Shown here: positions 9,332 to 18,622 of the stretch, in pieces | Numbering within the stretch: position 1 is the stretch's first letter | How the letters are laid out: each line of letters opens with the position of its first letter | Program-made: the position numbers and the translations under genes | Source: CAVRAW01 sp963716135 | Lineage (GTDB): Bacteria > Planctomycetota > Planctomycetia > Pirellulales > JADZDJ01 | Assembly (NCBI GenBank): GCA_963716135.1 | Contig: OY970289.1 | Span: forward strand, 3,968,001 to 4,032,000 | Reading direction: 5' to 3' | Length of the DNA stretch: 64,000 bases | The notes under the pieces: generated by a model | What the model was told of the DNA's origin: nothing | Databases searched by the model: none | The model's input: the letters and a program-made list of their open reading frames with translations, nothing else

Positions 9332-9526
9332 CTACTTCGGCTGCATCATCCGTCGGCGACGTTCGGCAACCTGGCGTCCGGACCGAATTTCCGGCCGCAT
9401 CACCGTCAACTCGGCGGGAGCATCCACTCCGATGCGAACGACGCCGGAACCGATGCGCACGACCGTGACTTCAATCTGATCGCCGATCAGAATCCGCTCT
9501 CCCAAGCGGCGCGTGAGTACAAGCAT
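9332..9526 (-). CDS. csrA: Carbon storage regulator CsrA
   Basis: CsrA is a small dimeric RNA-binding protein that binds GGA-containing leaders and blocks or changes translation. The 64-residue product starts MLVLTRRLGERILIGDQIEV and keeps the beta-strand order and the downstream APAELTVMR helix region of the family. It is followed by a basic tail (RRRRMMQPK). A perfect Shine-Dalgarno AGGAGG lies at the right distance before the ATG. The gene is alone on this strand and convergent with ftsQ with no space between the stops. In many bacteria csrA controls flagella and carbon flow; neither target is in this window. Confidence 0.95.
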   Translation of the reverse strand: MLVLTRRLGERILIGDQIEVTVVRIGSGVVRIGVDAPAELTVMRPEIRSGRQVAERRRRMMQPK

Positions 9527-9532
9527 GGCAGT

Positions 9533-9590
9533 TCCCTCCTGGAATTACGAAATGACTTCCTGTCTGGTTGGCCGTTGAATCGTCAACGGC
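9533..9590 (-). promoter_or_regulatory. csrA leader with GGA sites and a hairpin
   Basis: On the minus strand the leader holds an 8-bp perfect hairpin (9571-9590, loop of 4), then ACAGGAAGT (9555-9563), which resembles the known CsrA site, then the Shine-Dalgarno AGGAGGGA (9533-9540), which itself contains GGA. Two GGA sites with one over the ribosome site is the usual layout for CsrA self-repression. This is an inference from motif layout only. Confidence 0.4.
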
Positions 9591-9728
9591 GGCCGCTCGC
9601 CAAGTGAGCAACCCTTTTGTGCCCCGGCGATGCGTGCTAGCATAGCACTGCTGGCACAAAACGTGCAACGCCGATTTCATCCGCGAAATGGCCGCGATCC
9701 GCTTTCTCAAGAATCCGCTTTCTCACCG

Positions 9729-10957
9729 GTGCGAATCGCCCTGCTAGGCGCCGACGACGTTACCCTGGCCGTGGCTGCCGCCGCGGTGCGCATTGGCCGG
9801 GATCAAATCGTGCAAGCCGCTGCTGTGGAAGGCCGCGCCGCGGAGCTGGCGAAGCTCATCCCTGGTCTGCGTATTGACGACGATTGGGAGCGCCTGCTGG
9901 ATAGCAATGCTATCGACGCCGTGATCGTCGCCGCCGATCAGCCGGCCGCGCGCGTGGAGCAATTGCGGCGTCTGATTCAAATCGGCATGCCGACGCTGGT
10001 GTCGCATCCCATCTCGCTGTCGATGTTGGAATGCTACGAGCTGGAAATGATCCGCCGCGAGACGGGCTGCGCAGTCGTGCCATACCTGCCGGCCCGCTGG
10101 CATCCTGGCGCCGCTGGTTTGCCGATGCTGCTTGCCAAAACCGAGGAATCGGGAATCGAGCAAGTAGTGTTCCACAGATTCATTTCCCGGCGCGATCGAG
10201 AATCTGTGCTGCGCCAATTCGCCGTGGACGCCGACTTGCTGCAATTCATCGCCGGCGACGCCACGAAGCTGCAGGCGCTTGGTTCGACAGCTACGCGCAA
10301 ATCCATTCTCGAATCTCGCGGTCCAATTGACGTGCGAAGACGGTTTGCCCTGCCGGTGGCTGATCGGTTCCGACCACGAACCGGGCGGCGAATTGACGCT
10401 CAATGGCCCTCAGGGAAAAGCGATCTTGTGGATGCCTGATGGCGGCGCGCCATGGCGACTAGAAATGCACATTGCTGGTGAATCGTCCAGCACAGAATTC
10501 CCAGATTGGCACGCCCCGGCCGTCGCGTTGGAAAAACTCGCCGCCGCGCGCGCCGGACAAGAGGTCGATCCCACCTGGGCCGAAGCGGCGCGCACTGTCG
10601 AACTGGCCGAAACCATCGACACCAGCCTTGCGCGGCCGCACCATCGATTTGCACCGCGAGGAATTCACCGACATCGGCACGTTCAAAGGCACGATGGCTT
10701 CGCTGGGCTGCGGGCTGCTGATGGCCGGCCTGGCGCTGGTTGTGTTTGTGGCGATGTTTCGAGTGCTGGCGGTTCAAGCCGGTTGGAACGGAGTGGTTCA
10801 AATCCTCGACTTCTGGCCATATCTCTTACTGGCCGTGCTGGGCATCTTTCTCGTGCTGCAGTTGCTGGTTCTGATCGGAAAACCACCCAGTTTGCCTAAC
10901 CGGCAGGGTAAGCCCGATCAGCAGGCCGACGACGACCGACAAGATTCCTCGTTGTAA
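9729..10957 (+). CDS. Gfo/Idh/MocA-like NAD-binding domain protein with C-terminal TM helices, frameshifted
   Basis: The N-terminal part (GTG 9729, RIALLGADDVTLAVAAAAVR) looks like the Rossmann domain of Gfo/Idh/MocA oxidoreductases: LLDSNAIDAVIVAADQPAA followed by GMPTLVSHPIS matches the usual cofactor-domain order. A substrate-type middle domain follows. The last 120 residues hold a linker (HREEFTDIGTFKGTMASLG) and two TM helices (about 10695-10770 and 10810-10880). Frame shifts are needed near 10310 and near 10630 to join the three parts. A membrane-anchored MocA-like protein is unusual, and no partner or substrate can be named. An upstream ATG at 9630 is in frame, but the family start fits the GTG. 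Confidence 0.7.
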
Positions 10958-11136
10958 GCGAAATCTGGGCAGGCTGTTCGGCCTATGCGAGGGCTCATTA
11001 AGCGGGCTGTAGCTGATAAGCCGAGTAAATCAGTGTGCCCCCACGCTCCCGCTAGGGGCAGCTCGTACCCGCCGGTCTGTCTCCACGACGGGCCAGTAAG
11101 CCAGCGATCCCCGCCTTGCCCGGTGAACGGCTTCTC

Positions 11137-12504
11137 ATGTCCAACCTCGCTGCCCGTCGTACGCTCTCAACTTGCACACGCGCGCTAGGAATTGCGATTG
11201 TCTGCGCGTCGAGTTGGTGCGTGACGTTTACAGTATCAGCCGGCGACGCTTCCGAGCTCCGCCGCACGGCCGTCGTGAAGGCGGTTGAGGAGGCGCGCGA
11301 CTCGGTCGTCAATATTCACGGCCAAAAGACGCTTTTGCCGACGGAGGATCCCCAGGCCCGCGTCGAGGGTCCGCGGAAAGTCAATGGCATGGGCACCGGC
11401 GTCGTGGTCGACGAGCGCGGCTACATCATCACCAACTTTCACGTCGTCGACGGGGTGAAGCGAATCGAAGTCACGCTGGCCAACGGCGACGACTATGTGG
11501 CCCAACTCGTTTCGACCGACCCGGTCAACGACCTGGCGATGGTCAAGGTCAGCGTTCCGCAGAAGTTGCCGGTGATCAATCTGGGCACTTCCAGCGATTT
11601 GATGGTCGGCGAATCGGTCATCGCTGTGGGAAACGCCTTCGGGTATGAGCATACCGTCACTCGCGGAATCGTCAGCGCCTTGCACCGCTCGGTGCAGGTC
11701 AGCGACACGCAAAGCTACGACGACTTGATCCAAACCGATGCCAGCATCAACCCAGGAAATTCCGGCGGGCCGCTGTTGAACATCGACGGCCAGATGATCG
11801 GGCTCAACGTGGCGGTGCGAGCCGGAGCGACCGGAATCGGCTTCGCCATCCCGATCGATAAGGCGATGACCGTGGCGGCCAAGCTGATCAGCGTCGAGCG
11901 CGTCGAGCACAAATGGCACGGCGTGAAAGAAAGCGATACGCCCGGCCGCAGCGACGGCGCCGTGGTTTCAACCGTCGACGAAGATAGCCCCGCCGCGAAA
12001 GCCGGCGTCAAACCAGGCGACGTCATCACCGCCGTCGGCAAGCAGCAAGTTGCGCGATCGCTCGATTTCGAACGGGCCATGCTGGGCCACGACGTCGGCG
12101 ACGAGATCGGCGTCACCGTTCGCCGAAACAACCAGCCTGTCACGCTGCACCTGGCTTTGGCCGAGCTGCCGCAGAATGCCACCGCGACGGAAGATGCCTC
12201 CTGGGATTTGCTCGGGCTGAAACTGCAGCAGATTCCGCAGCAACAATTCCGGCAATTGCAGTCGCGTTACCGCGGCGGATTGTCGGTGATTGCGGTGCGG
12301 CCCGAAAGCCCCGCCGCCAAGCAGGGCATTCGCCGCGGCGACGTGCTGGTCGGCATGCACATCTGGGAAACCACCACGCTGGAAAACGTGGACTACGTGC
12401 TCAATCGCCCCGACTTCACCGATTTCGAACCGGTGAAATTTTACATCCTGCGGGGCAGCGAAACGCTCTACGGCCATCTGCCCGTTTCGGCGCAACGGCG
12501 CTAA
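11137..12504 (+). CDS. Secreted HtrA/DegQ-like serine protease with two PDZ domains
   Basis: This is an S1C (trypsin-fold) periplasmic protease or chaperone for misfolded proteins. A basic N-terminus and hydrophobic stretch ending near VSAGDAS (residues 1-37) form a signal peptide. The catalytic triad is His102 (TNFHVVDG), Asp132 (VNDLAMV) and Ser209 (NPGNSGGPL). A first PDZ domain covers about 275-350 (EDSPAAKAGVKPGDVITAVG) and a second about 380-450 (PESPAAKQGIRRGDVLVGMH). The ATG at 11137 is chosen because it begins the signal peptide; a TTG at 11116 is possible. A second, larger HtrA homologue is encoded at 53873-55489. Confidence 0.92.
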   Translation: MSNLAARRTLSTCTRALGIAIVCASSWCVTFTVSAGDASELRRTAVVKAVEEARDSVVNIHGQKTLLPTEDPQARVEGPRKVNGMGTGVVVDERGYIITNFHVVDGVKRIEVTLANGDDYVAQLVSTDPVNDLAMVKVSVPQKLPVINLGTSSDLMVGESVIAVGNAFGYEHTVTRGIVSALHRSVQVSDTQSYDDLIQTDASINPGNSGGPLLNIDGQMIGLNVAVRAGATGIGFAIPIDKAMTVAAKLISVERVEHKWHGVKESDTPGRSDGAVVSTVDEDSPAAKAGVKPGDVITAVGKQQVARSLDFERAMLGHDVGDEIGVTVRRNNQPVTLHLALAELPQNATATEDASWDLLGLKLQQIPQQQFRQLQSRYRGGLSVIAVRPESPAAKQGIRRGDVLVGMHIWETTTLENVDYVLNRPDFTDFEPVKFYILRGSETLYGHLPVSAQRR

Positions 12505-12555
12505 TTCGCCGCTGCCGACTTGTATTCAACGCCCCAGGGTCGTATCGTCGGCCTC

Positions 12556-13479
12556 ATGGAAGCAGATTTTCTTCGCTGGCTGCGCGAGCGATTGCCGCCG
12601 CACCCGCTGTTGAAGCTTGAGATTGGCGATGACGCAGCGATCTTGGCCACCGCCGGCCGCGGCGACGTCGTGATGACAACCGACCTGATCGCGGAGGGAA
12701 TCGATTTCGATCTGCGCGAGCACGATGCGCGCCGCATCGGCCGCAAAGCGCTGGCCGTCAATTTGAGCGATCTGGCAGCCATGGCGGCGCAACCTTTGGC
12801 GGCGGTCATTTCGCTGAACTTGCCGCGGCGCGATGGCGGCCGGATTGCCACCGAGCTTTATGAAGGGTTGCTGCCGCTGGCGGAGCAATATCATTTGGCC
12901 GTCGCCGGCGGCGACACGAACAGTTGGGAAGGGCCATTGGTGATCAGCGTCACGGCACTGGGCGAAGTCACCCCCGACGGGCCACTGTGCCGCCGCGGCG
13001 CACAACCCGGCGACCGGATCATCGTCACGGGCCAGTTTGGCGGCAGCATATTGGGCCGCCATCTGGACTTCGAGCCGCGAGTCGATCAATCGCTATTGTT
13101 AAATCAGCGGTATTCACTGCACGCGGGAATCGACTGCAGCGACGGATTGTCGCTCGACCTGTGGCACCTGTGCGAAGCCAGCCGCTGCGGCGCAATCATC
13201 GACGTGAATCGAATTCCGATCGCGCCTGCCGCCAAACAGCTAGTTCAAAGCGACGGCACAAGTGCATTGGATCACGCCTTATCCGACGGCGAAGATTTCG
13301 AACTCATTCTTGCGGTCCCGCCGGAATCAGCCCAGCGAATGTTGTCTGAGCAACCGCTGGAAGACGTCATTCTGACCGACGTTGGCGAATTCACGGCCGA
13401 CCGGAAGTTGCACCAGCGAAATGCAAAGGGCAATATTAAGGAACTCGCCCCGCGCGGATATCAACATCAATTCCAATAG
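12556..13479 (+). CDS. thiL: Thiamine-monophosphate kinase
   Basis: ThiL phosphorylates thiamine monophosphate to thiamine diphosphate with ATP, the last step of the cofactor pathway. The 307-residue product shows the PurM-like fold signatures: EIGDDAAIL (22-30), TTDLIAEGIDFD, GRKALAVNLSDLAAMAAQP, VAGGDTNSW and the C-terminal IDCSDGLSLDL and LSDGEDFELIL. The ATG at 12556 begins the conserved N-terminus (EADFLRWL). It follows the HtrA-like gene by 51 bases on the same strand and may share its transcript. No other thi gene is in the window. Confidence 0.95.
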   Translation: MEADFLRWLRERLPPHPLLKLEIGDDAAILATAGRGDVVMTTDLIAEGIDFDLREHDARRIGRKALAVNLSDLAAMAAQPLAAVISLNLPRRDGGRIATELYEGLLPLAEQYHLAVAGGDTNSWEGPLVISVTALGEVTPDGPLCRRGAQPGDRIIVTGQFGGSILGRHLDFEPRVDQSLLLNQRYSLHAGIDCSDGLSLDLWHLCEASRCGAIIDVNRIPIAPAAKQLVQSDGTSALDHALSDGEDFELILAVPPESAQRMLSEQPLEDVILTDVGEFTADRKLHQRNAKGNIKELAPRGYQHQFQ

Positions 13480-13496
13480 TCAATTCCTCGATATTT

Positions 13497-13804
13497 ATGC
13501 ACTGGCATCGCATCGCCGCCGTCAACGATTGTCCACCGGGCACTTGCCGGGAAGCTGTGGCCGGCGACCACGTCGTGGCGCTATTTAATGTCGACGGACA
13601 ATTTTACGCGCTGGATGGCGTGTGCCCGCATCAAGGCGGTCCTCTAGGGCAGGGGCGCTGGAAGGATGTGTCGTCACTTGTCCCTGGCACGGATGGCAGT
13701 TCGACGTTCGCACTGGCGGCCACCAACTCAACCGCAACCTGACGCAACCTTCGTTCGAGACAAAAATAGAAGACGGCGCCGTATGGGTGAACGTTCCCGA
13801 ATGA
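13497..13804 (+). CDS. Rieske-type [2Fe-2S] ferredoxin, frameshifted
   Basis: A small electron carrier of the Rieske ferredoxin type, like the ferredoxin parts of dioxygenase systems or the NirD-like family. The two cluster-binding boxes are CPHQGGPLG and CPWHGWQFD (C-x-H ... C-x-x-H), with the C-terminal strand (NLTQPSFETKIEDGAVWVNVPE) typical of the fold. The two boxes are in different frames; one base is lost or gained near 13655, in GGGGCGCTGGAAGG. The joined length is about 102 residues, normal for the family. It is 17 bases after thiL. The redox partner is unknown. Confidence 0.85.
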
Positions 13805-13901
13805 TCCCTTCCCCCCTCGCTTTCGCCTTGTTCCACGGGTCCGATTTTTGCTATCGTCACTTCGTAGATTGCGACATCAGACACCCTCCGGATGGCCCGC
13901 C

Positions 13902-14854
13902 TTGATCGGTTATCGTTCGTTTCGCAACGGCGACACTCCGCGTTTGGCAGAAATCTGGCGCACGCGCGCCGGCTTGCGCGGCTACGTCCAGCCGATGACT
14001 ACGGCGCTATTGGAACGCCACGTGTTGGCGAAGCCATACTTCGAACAAGCCGGCCTGGTCGTGGCGGTTGAAGACGATCGCCCCATCGCCTTTGCCCATG
14101 CCGGATTCGGTCCGACCGATGACGAGTCCGCGGTTTCGAACGAATTGGGCGCGACGCTATTGGTGATCGTGGCTCCGCATCCGGAAGAAACCAAAATCGC
14201 CGCGGAGTTGATCGCCCGCTGCGAAGAGTATTTGCGCGCCGGGGCGCGAAGGTGATGTATGGCGGCGGGGTTCGGCCGTTGAACGCCTTTTACCTGGGTC
14301 TTTACGGCGGCAGCGAAATGCCCGGCATTCTGGATTCCGATCCCCAGCAGCAAGCGTTTTTCCGGTCGGCGGGTTATCGAGAAATCGACCGCACGCTCAT
14401 TTTGCACCGCGAGATGGCCGGATATCGCACGTTGGTGGATCGGCAGCAAATGCAATTGCGGCGCACCACCCGCGTCGAGTGCACTCAAGACCCGCCGTCG
14501 CACTCGTGGTGGGAAGCATGCACGGTCGGCGAATTTCCGCGCACGCTCTACAAATCGTATCTGCGCGAACAGCCCGAGATGGCCGCCACTGCCACGCTGA
14601 TCGAATTGGAAGCCTTCAGCCATACCTGGGGCGTTCAGGCGGCGGGCATTTATGACGTGTGGGTTTCCGAGCCGCTGCGCCGCCAAGGAATGGCCGTCTC
14701 GCTGTTGGGCGAGATCTTACGCAGGGCGGCCGAACAGGGCGTAGGGCTGGTCGAAGCCCAAACGATGCAGCACAACACGTCGTCGCAAGCCATGTTCAGC
14801 AAGCTCGGCTTCCAGCAGGTCGATTCCGGCGTGGTGTTTCGCAAAGAAACTTAG
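13902..14854 (+). CDS. Two-domain GNAT-family acetyltransferase, frameshifted
   Basis: The N-terminal half (IGYRSFRNGDTPRLAEIW ... GLVVAVEDDRPIAFAHAGFG) and the C-terminal half (IYDVWVSEPLRRQGMAVSLL, then QHNTSSQAMFSKLGFQ) each look like a GNAT acyltransferase domain. The second has the better acetyl-CoA loop (RRQGMA). The two halves meet at a frame change near 14247, in GCGCGAAGGTGATG, where RAGA would continue as KVMYGGGV. The total is about 317 residues. The TTG at 13902 is the best start I can see, but no strong ribosome site marks it. Substrate unknown; tandem GNAT proteins of this size include mycothiol synthase-like enzymes, which I do not claim here. Confidence 0.8.
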
Positions 14855-14870
14855 AAGCCCGCGTCGCGCG

Positions 14871-15689
14871 TCACTGCTTTCCATCCAGCCAGCGAACGTA
14901 GTTGTAAAGTTCGCGCTGCGGATCGCCCCCCAGTCGCTGCAATCGCTGCGAGAGCGGCTGCGCCGAGCCGCTGCGGCGCAATTCGGCCATATATTCCTGC
15001 AGCAACGTTCTGCGAATCGGCTCGGTTTCCAACATCCAATGCACCCAGGCCCAGCTTTCCGCGTAATCGGTTTCCGTCATTTCGGCCGGCGAGCGCATCG
15101 CCTCCAGCCGCTGCAAATTGGCCTGCCATTTGCCGGCTTTGATCAGCTCGTTCAACTGCTTTACGTGGGGCGAATTCAGCCCGCGCGTGCCGCGAGGCGG
15201 CTCGAAGTATTCGGCGATTCCTTCGTCCAGCCAAAGCGGCAGATTTTCCAGTACCGAATGCAAATAGCCGTGGCACACCTCGTGCCGCAAGTCCTCGGCG
15301 GTGCGATCGCCCCACTGAGCGTACACCGCCAGCCGCGTATCGGTTTCGACGAAGAATGCGCGGCGATCGGGAAAGTTGGGATACTTCAGCCGAATGAACT
15401 CGGTGAACTGCTCGGCGTCGTGGAACAGGTACACGTTGATCGTTTCGTCCGAAACAGGCAGTGCGAGCTTGTTGCTCACATCCAACCGCTCGGCATTGAT
15501 TTCCTGCAGCAAGCGATGCTGACTGGGCAAAGGAAAATTGGTGTGCACCACCAATTGATCGAGCGTGACGGTGTATTTGTCGGGCAACGAGATGCTCGAC
15601 GCACCCGGCCGCCACATGGCGCACCCGGCGATGGCAGCGCATAATGCGATCGCTGAAAGAAGCCAAGAATTCCGCCGACCCGCGCCCAT
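14871..15689 (-). CDS. Lipoprotein zincin peptidase (HExxH, DUF1570-like)
   Basis: A lipoprotein signal peptide ends in the lipobox AAIAGC, with Cys23 as the lipid-bearing residue. The mature part is a gluzincin-like metallopeptidase: HEVCH at 136-140 gives two zinc ligands and the catalytic Glu, and LWLDEGIAEYF (152-162) gives the downstream Glu ligand. The 272-residue protein would sit on the membrane facing the periplasm. It is convergent with the GNAT gene (16 bases apart) and 114 bases downstream of ispG on the same strand. Its substrate is not known. Family name DUF1570 is from memory of similar sequences and less sure than the fold. Confidence 0.8.
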   Translation of the reverse strand: MGAGRRNSWLLSAIALCAAIAGCAMWRPGASSISLPDKYTVTLDQLVVHTNFPLPSQHRLLQEINAERLDVSNKLALPVSDETINVYLFHDAEQFTEFIRLKYPNFPDRRAFFVETDTRLAVYAQWGDRTAEDLRHEVCHGYLHSVLENLPLWLDEGIAEYFEPPRGTRGLNSPHVKQLNELIKAGKWQANLQRLEAMRSPAEMTETDYAESWAWVHWMLETEPIRRTLLQEYMAELRRSGSAQPLSQRLQRLGGDPQRELYNYVRWLDGKQ

Positions 15690-15803
15690 CGGTCCTCCTT
15701 GACCGTTTTAGCCGCATCGCTTGCGACGCGCTTTGAGAAACGCGGGATGATAGCAGCCCAGCCCAGCTTGGCAAAGATCATTCGCCCATGAGGGAAAATC
15801 GCC

Positions 15804-16973
15804 TTACGTGACGGCGAACTTCTGCTGGGCAATCAGCGCGTCGAGTTCCTGCTTCAGCCGCGGCAAGATTTTGTCGTAGGGGAACGCGCCCAGTTCCTCG
15901 CTGCCGCGCTTGAGATTCACGAAGTTGGGCCCGCACCAGAGGCCCAGGTCGGCGTCGTCGGTTTCGCCCGGGCCGTTCACGCGGCAACCCATCACGGCGA
16001 TGGTGATGTGATGATCTTCGGCGTAACGGGTCATTTCTTTCACTTGCTGCGCCAACTCGACAAATGCTTCGTTCTCGACGCGCGAACAACTTGGGCAGCT
16101 GATGATGTTCAGCGTTTTGAGTCCGTAATCGACCACGCTGCGCACGCGGCCGGCGGCGATGTCGGCCAGAATCGCTCGCCCCGCGGCGATTTCCTCTCCT
16201 TTGCGCGTATTGGGCACCGTGAGCGAAACGCGAATCGTGTCGCCGATGCCGCGGCTGATGAGCTGCTCAAAGGCGATCCGCGTTTTGATGATGCCGTCGG
16301 GCGGCAAGCCCGCTTCGGTCACGCCCAGGTGCAGCGGCACGTCGGGCCTTTGCTCGGCAAACCGGCGGTTGACTTCAATTACCTTCGCCGGATCGGAATC
16401 CTTCAGCGACACGCAGTAGCGCGTGAAGCCCAGCGAATCCAGCAGTTCGCAATGTTCCCAGGCGCTTTCCAGCATCGGCGTGATCGAATCGGCCGGCTCG
16501 TACTTCTCTTTCTTGGCCGGGTCGACGCTGCCGCAGTTCACGCCGATGCGAATGGCACAATCGTGCTGCGCCGCCGCGGCGACGATGAACTTCACCTTCT
16601 CCTGCCACGGCTTTTCCCGCTCGTGGTGGTACAGATGCCCGGGGTTGTATCGCACCTTGTCCACATGCGGGGCAACATCGGTGACCAGGCGATAGTTTTC
16701 CTGCAAATCGACCGCGAGATTCGCCGACGTTTGCCGGCGAATTTCCGCCAGCGCCTCGGCATCCTTGCGGTTATCGACGGCGATTCGCACCACGTCGGCC
16801 CCGGCCCGTTCCAGATCGCGCACCTGGGCCACGGTGGCCGCGACGTCCTGCGTGGCCGTGGCCGTCATGCTCTGCACGGCAATCGGATTGCCCGCGCCGA
16901 TCGTCACCGTGCCGATCCGTACCGCTCGTGTGGGTTTACGTTCGATCGATGCCATGCGGTTAATTTTAGCCAT
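15804..16973 (-). CDS. ispG: 4-hydroxy-3-methylbut-2-en-1-yl diphosphate synthase
   Basis: IspG (GcpE) is the [4Fe-4S] enzyme that converts MEcPP to HMBPP in the MEP isoprenoid pathway, supplying among other things undecaprenyl carrier lipid for the mur enzymes nearby. The TIM-barrel part shows IAVQSMTATATQD and VRYNPGH. The cluster ligands are Cys293 and Cys296 (SCPSC) and Cys330 (GCRVNGPGE). The 389-residue length is the standard short bacterial form. Start could be the ATG at 16973 or that at 16955; neither has a clear ribosome site. The frame is intact. Confidence 0.95.
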   Translation of the reverse strand: MAKINRMASIERKPTRAVRIGTVTIGAGNPIAVQSMTATATQDVAATVAQVRDLERAGADVVRIAVDNRKDAEALAEIRRQTSANLAVDLQENYRLVTDVAPHVDKVRYNPGHLYHHEREKPWQEKVKFIVAAAAQHDCAIRIGVNCGSVDPAKKEKYEPADSITPMLESAWEHCELLDSLGFTRYCVSLKDSDPAKVIEVNRRFAEQRPDVPLHLGVTEAGLPPDGIIKTRIAFEQLISRGIGDTIRVSLTVPNTRKGEEIAAGRAILADIAAGRVRSVVDYGLKTLNIISCPSCSRVENEAFVELAQQVKEMTRYAEDHHITIAVMGCRVNGPGETDDADLGLWCGPNFVNLKRGSEELGAFPYDKILPRLKQELDALIAQQKFAVT

Positions 16974-17013
16974 TCCGCGCTGCGAGATAAACGGCTATCA
17001 GGCCGCCAAGTTG

Positions 17014-18205
17014 CTAGCGCGGTTTCGACGCTTTCGGTTGAAGATCGTCTTTGGTCTCGAAAACGATCTCGCCGAAAATTTTTACAAATTGCGGCAGGGG
17101 AACCAGAAAACGCCCGCCGACAGTTGCATAACCATTCTCCAGCCCGGGCGGCCCTTTCGGATTGAAGCGGTTTCCGTGCGGGTTCCACACTTCCACGATT
17201 CCCGCTCGCGGGTCGAAATTCAAAATCGCATATACGTGGCTTGTGGTGATGCCGGGGGCGTTGGGCGCGCCGGGCACGCCGCAACAAAGTAAACGACGTT
17301 CATCGAGGGCCGACTGGATTGCCTCGGCCAGTTTGGGAATCAACTGCTCGCATTGCGCATCGCTGGGTGGATGATCTTTTTCGCCCTTTTTACGGATCGT
17401 CACGTGATCGACGGCGTGCCCGGTGAAGAGCTTAATGACGGGGCCGGGCGAGCCGCCGCGGTTGACCATGTCGATCGATTCGTTGGCCTGCCTTTTCTTC
17501 GGCGCCGTTTCGTTGCGCACGGTGGAATAAGCATTTTCCAGCACGTTCAGCCACAGCCCGGCCTTGTGACTCGACATGGTTGTCGGCGCAATTTCCGCAT
17601 CGGTGAGCCGCGGCACGTGCACGCTGCGGCCATCCTTGAAGTTCACTTCATACGATCCATCGGCGTTTTGCTGGATTAGCTCCTGCACGAGCCGACCGTC
17701 GCGATTGACGGCGGCCCCCAACGGGGCCAGAAAGTAACAATCGCCCAGCCGCCCTTGATGGAACGATTCAAGCTTGGGCGCTCCGCCGGAAAACAGCCCA
17801 TGATTGACCGTTTCGATTTGCTTCAGTGCGCCGAAATACAGCTGGCCGAAGTTGGGCGCATCGGATTGCGCTCCCGGAGCGCTGCGCGCGTATTGCTGTA
17901 ACACGTCATTGTTCAGCGGGGGCAGGTGCCATTTCTTGACATTGCGCACGGCTTCTTTTAGCGCGACAACCGTCGCTGCAGTTTTTCCCGAGATTTTCGG
18001 GTCGGAAATCAGCACGTCGATTTCTTCGGGGGACAGGACGCCGTCGTGATCTCCATCCCACTCGGCAAAGTGCTGGCTCAAAATAAAAAAGAAGTCCTTT
18101 TGCTTTTGCGCCGCCGATTCCGCACAGCGGCCGGTCCACGGGCTGGCGCACAAAAAGTGCGCACGTCAACAGCGCCACACAACACGATCGAGGGATGTAT
18201 CTCAT
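17014..18205 (-). CDS. EF-hand plus calpain-type cysteine protease, exported, frameshifted
   Basis: The 379-residue main frame (from 18153) has an EF-hand loop (DGDHDGVLSPEE, about 33-44) and then a C2-type calpain protease core: GRLGDCYFLAPLGA with Cys139, TTSHVYAIL with His306, and VWNPHGNRF with Asn324, in the right order and spacing for the papain-like triad. Upstream, in the next frame, an ATG at 18205 gives a hydrophobic, signal-like N-terminus (CCVALLTCALF). Joining them needs a one-base shift near 18110. The product would be an exported, perhaps calcium-responsive protease. Calpains are mainly eukaryotic and occur in only some bacteria. Confidence 0.85.
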
Positions 18206-18268
18206 CCGCGCGTACGTCATTGACGACCCGAAGGGGACTGCCGACCATTCTACCCGATTGCCGGCTCG

Positions 18269-18574
18269 TTAGCCCCACTTCTTGCCCAGTTCGGCCAGGC
18301 CGGTGCGCTGCAAATCTTCCGTCGAAAGCACCGGATGGAATCGGACGCCGGCGTTGAAATTCAAGAACCAGGGCTCGGCCAGGGCGGGAATCTGCGATGC
18401 ATTTTCCACGTCCACGATCATCAATGTCGTGCGCTGGCCGTCGATTTCGGTGAAGTAAACCGATTCGGGTTTGATCGCCGCCAAAATCTTCCCAATGATT
18501 TCCCCCGCCGTTCCCTTGCGAACCAGCGAATTGAATGGTTCATTCGGACACCGGGCCGTGACAAACATGCGCAT
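18269..18574 (-). CDS. Small conserved-looking protein, DUF3303-like
   Basis: A 101-residue soluble protein beginning MRMFVTARCPNEPFNSLVRKG. The alternating pattern, with VYFTEIDGQRTTLMIVDVEN in the middle and a C-terminal helix, looks like a ferredoxin-like alpha/beta fold, similar to DUF3303-type proteins. I know no function. It has an ATG and balanced amino-acid use, in contrast to the opposite strand. It lies between the calpain gene and the SPFH gene on the same strand. Confidence 0.7.
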   Translation of the reverse strand: MRMFVTARCPNEPFNSLVRKGTAGEIIGKILAAIKPESVYFTEIDGQRTTLMIVDVENASQIPALAEPWFLNFNAGVRFHPVLSTEDLQRTGLAELGKKWG

Positions 18575-18622
18575 GGAAGCGACTCCTTAAATAAATCTCC
18601 GCCTTGAAATTCCGATTTGTGC

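Noticed and set aside
13902..14854. Reading the two-GNAT protein as mycothiol synthase
   Set aside because: Domain count fits, but mycothiol belongs to actinobacteria and no specific signature was recognised.
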